Assembly (NCBI GenBank): GCA_934254755.1
Contig: CAKQMM010000099.1
Location: 1 to 5,405 of the forward strand
DNA from: an uncultured Clostridia bacterium
GTDB lineage: Bacteria > Bacillota > Clostridia > Christensenellales > Borkfalkiaceae
Direction of reading: 5' to 3'
Length of the DNA: 5,405 nt
This document shows, in pieces, positions 5,262-5,405 of the stretch. Made by a program: the position numbers and the translations under genes. The notes beneath the pieces were generated by a model. It was not told where the DNA came from. It saw nothing but the letters and a program-made list of their open reading frames with translations, and did no database searches. Position 1 is the first letter of the stretch, and every line of letters starts with the position of its first letter.

Positions 5262-5405
5262 GAGTAGGTCTGTAAGCCGAGTTCTGTCATTTAATACGGC
5301 TATCTATCTAGACTTGACGTTACCGCCAAGCTCAAGCGACTCGAACAAGCGGAGCGCACAAGCGCGCTTTACCCGCTCCCATCTTGCTTCGGGTGGGGTT
5401 TACAT
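5262..5405 (-). ncRNA. rnpB: RNase P RNA, class A, 3' part (runs off the right edge)
   Basis: RNase P RNA is the catalytic subunit that removes 5' leaders from pre-tRNAs. Read on the minus strand, the window has GTAAACCCCACCCGAAGCAAG (5403-5383), then a P16-like stem GGAGCG/CGCTCC (5378-5373 with 5356-5351). GTCGCTTGAG follows, then TCTAGATAGATAGCCG, and finally the universally conserved GACAGAACTCGGCTTACAG (P4 3' strand region) close to the 3' end, followed by eight U. This order matches the class A (E. coli-like) 3' half. About 144 bases are present, less than half of a typical 350-400. The exact 3' end is uncertain by a few bases because the P1 partner strand is outside the window. Confidence 0.95.

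Overview
This window looks like a piece of a chromosome from an anaerobic, Clostridia-like member of the Bacillota. The clues are AAGGAGG-type ribosome binding sites, tightly packed co-directional genes, sigma-A type promoters, and a class A RNase P RNA. The lineage is an inference; nothing here fixes a genus. All five protein genes share the same codon style, and I see no sign of phage, transposase, CRISPR array or defence system.

Layout. (1) Positions 1-330 are a non-coding array of two 164-bp direct repeats, about 95% identical. Each unit carries a long imperfect palindrome. The array may continue off the left edge. (2) Positions 330-3894 form a minus-strand gene cluster read from right to left: argS (arginyl-tRNA synthetase), a HAD-superfamily phosphatase of the phosphoglycolate phosphatase type, mscL (large-conductance mechanosensitive channel, with an unusually long C-terminal linker), and an unrecognised 186-residue protein. 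The argS/phosphatase junction is TGATG and the mscL/unknown junction is ATGA; the phosphatase-mscL gap is 42 bp. This fits one operon. (3) Positions 3895-4044 are a 150-bp divergent intergenic region with one good sigma-A promoter on each strand. (4) Positions 4045-5142 hold ychF (also called engD; Obg-like ATPase) on the plus strand. (5) Positions 5143-5260 hold two strong hairpin terminators between convergent transcription units. (6) From about 5262 to the right edge is the 3' part of rnpB (RNase P RNA), minus strand, cut by the window end.

Functionally this is a housekeeping neighbourhood: tRNA charging (argS), tRNA 5' maturation (rnpB), a ribosome-associated ATPase (ychF), metabolite repair or salvage (HAD phosphatase) and osmotic protection (mscL). 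The parts least explained by known families are the structured tandem repeat, the unknown protein whose stop codon touches the repeat edge, and the long linker in MscL. I found no convincing new multi-gene system; the repeat is the best candidate for an undescribed element.
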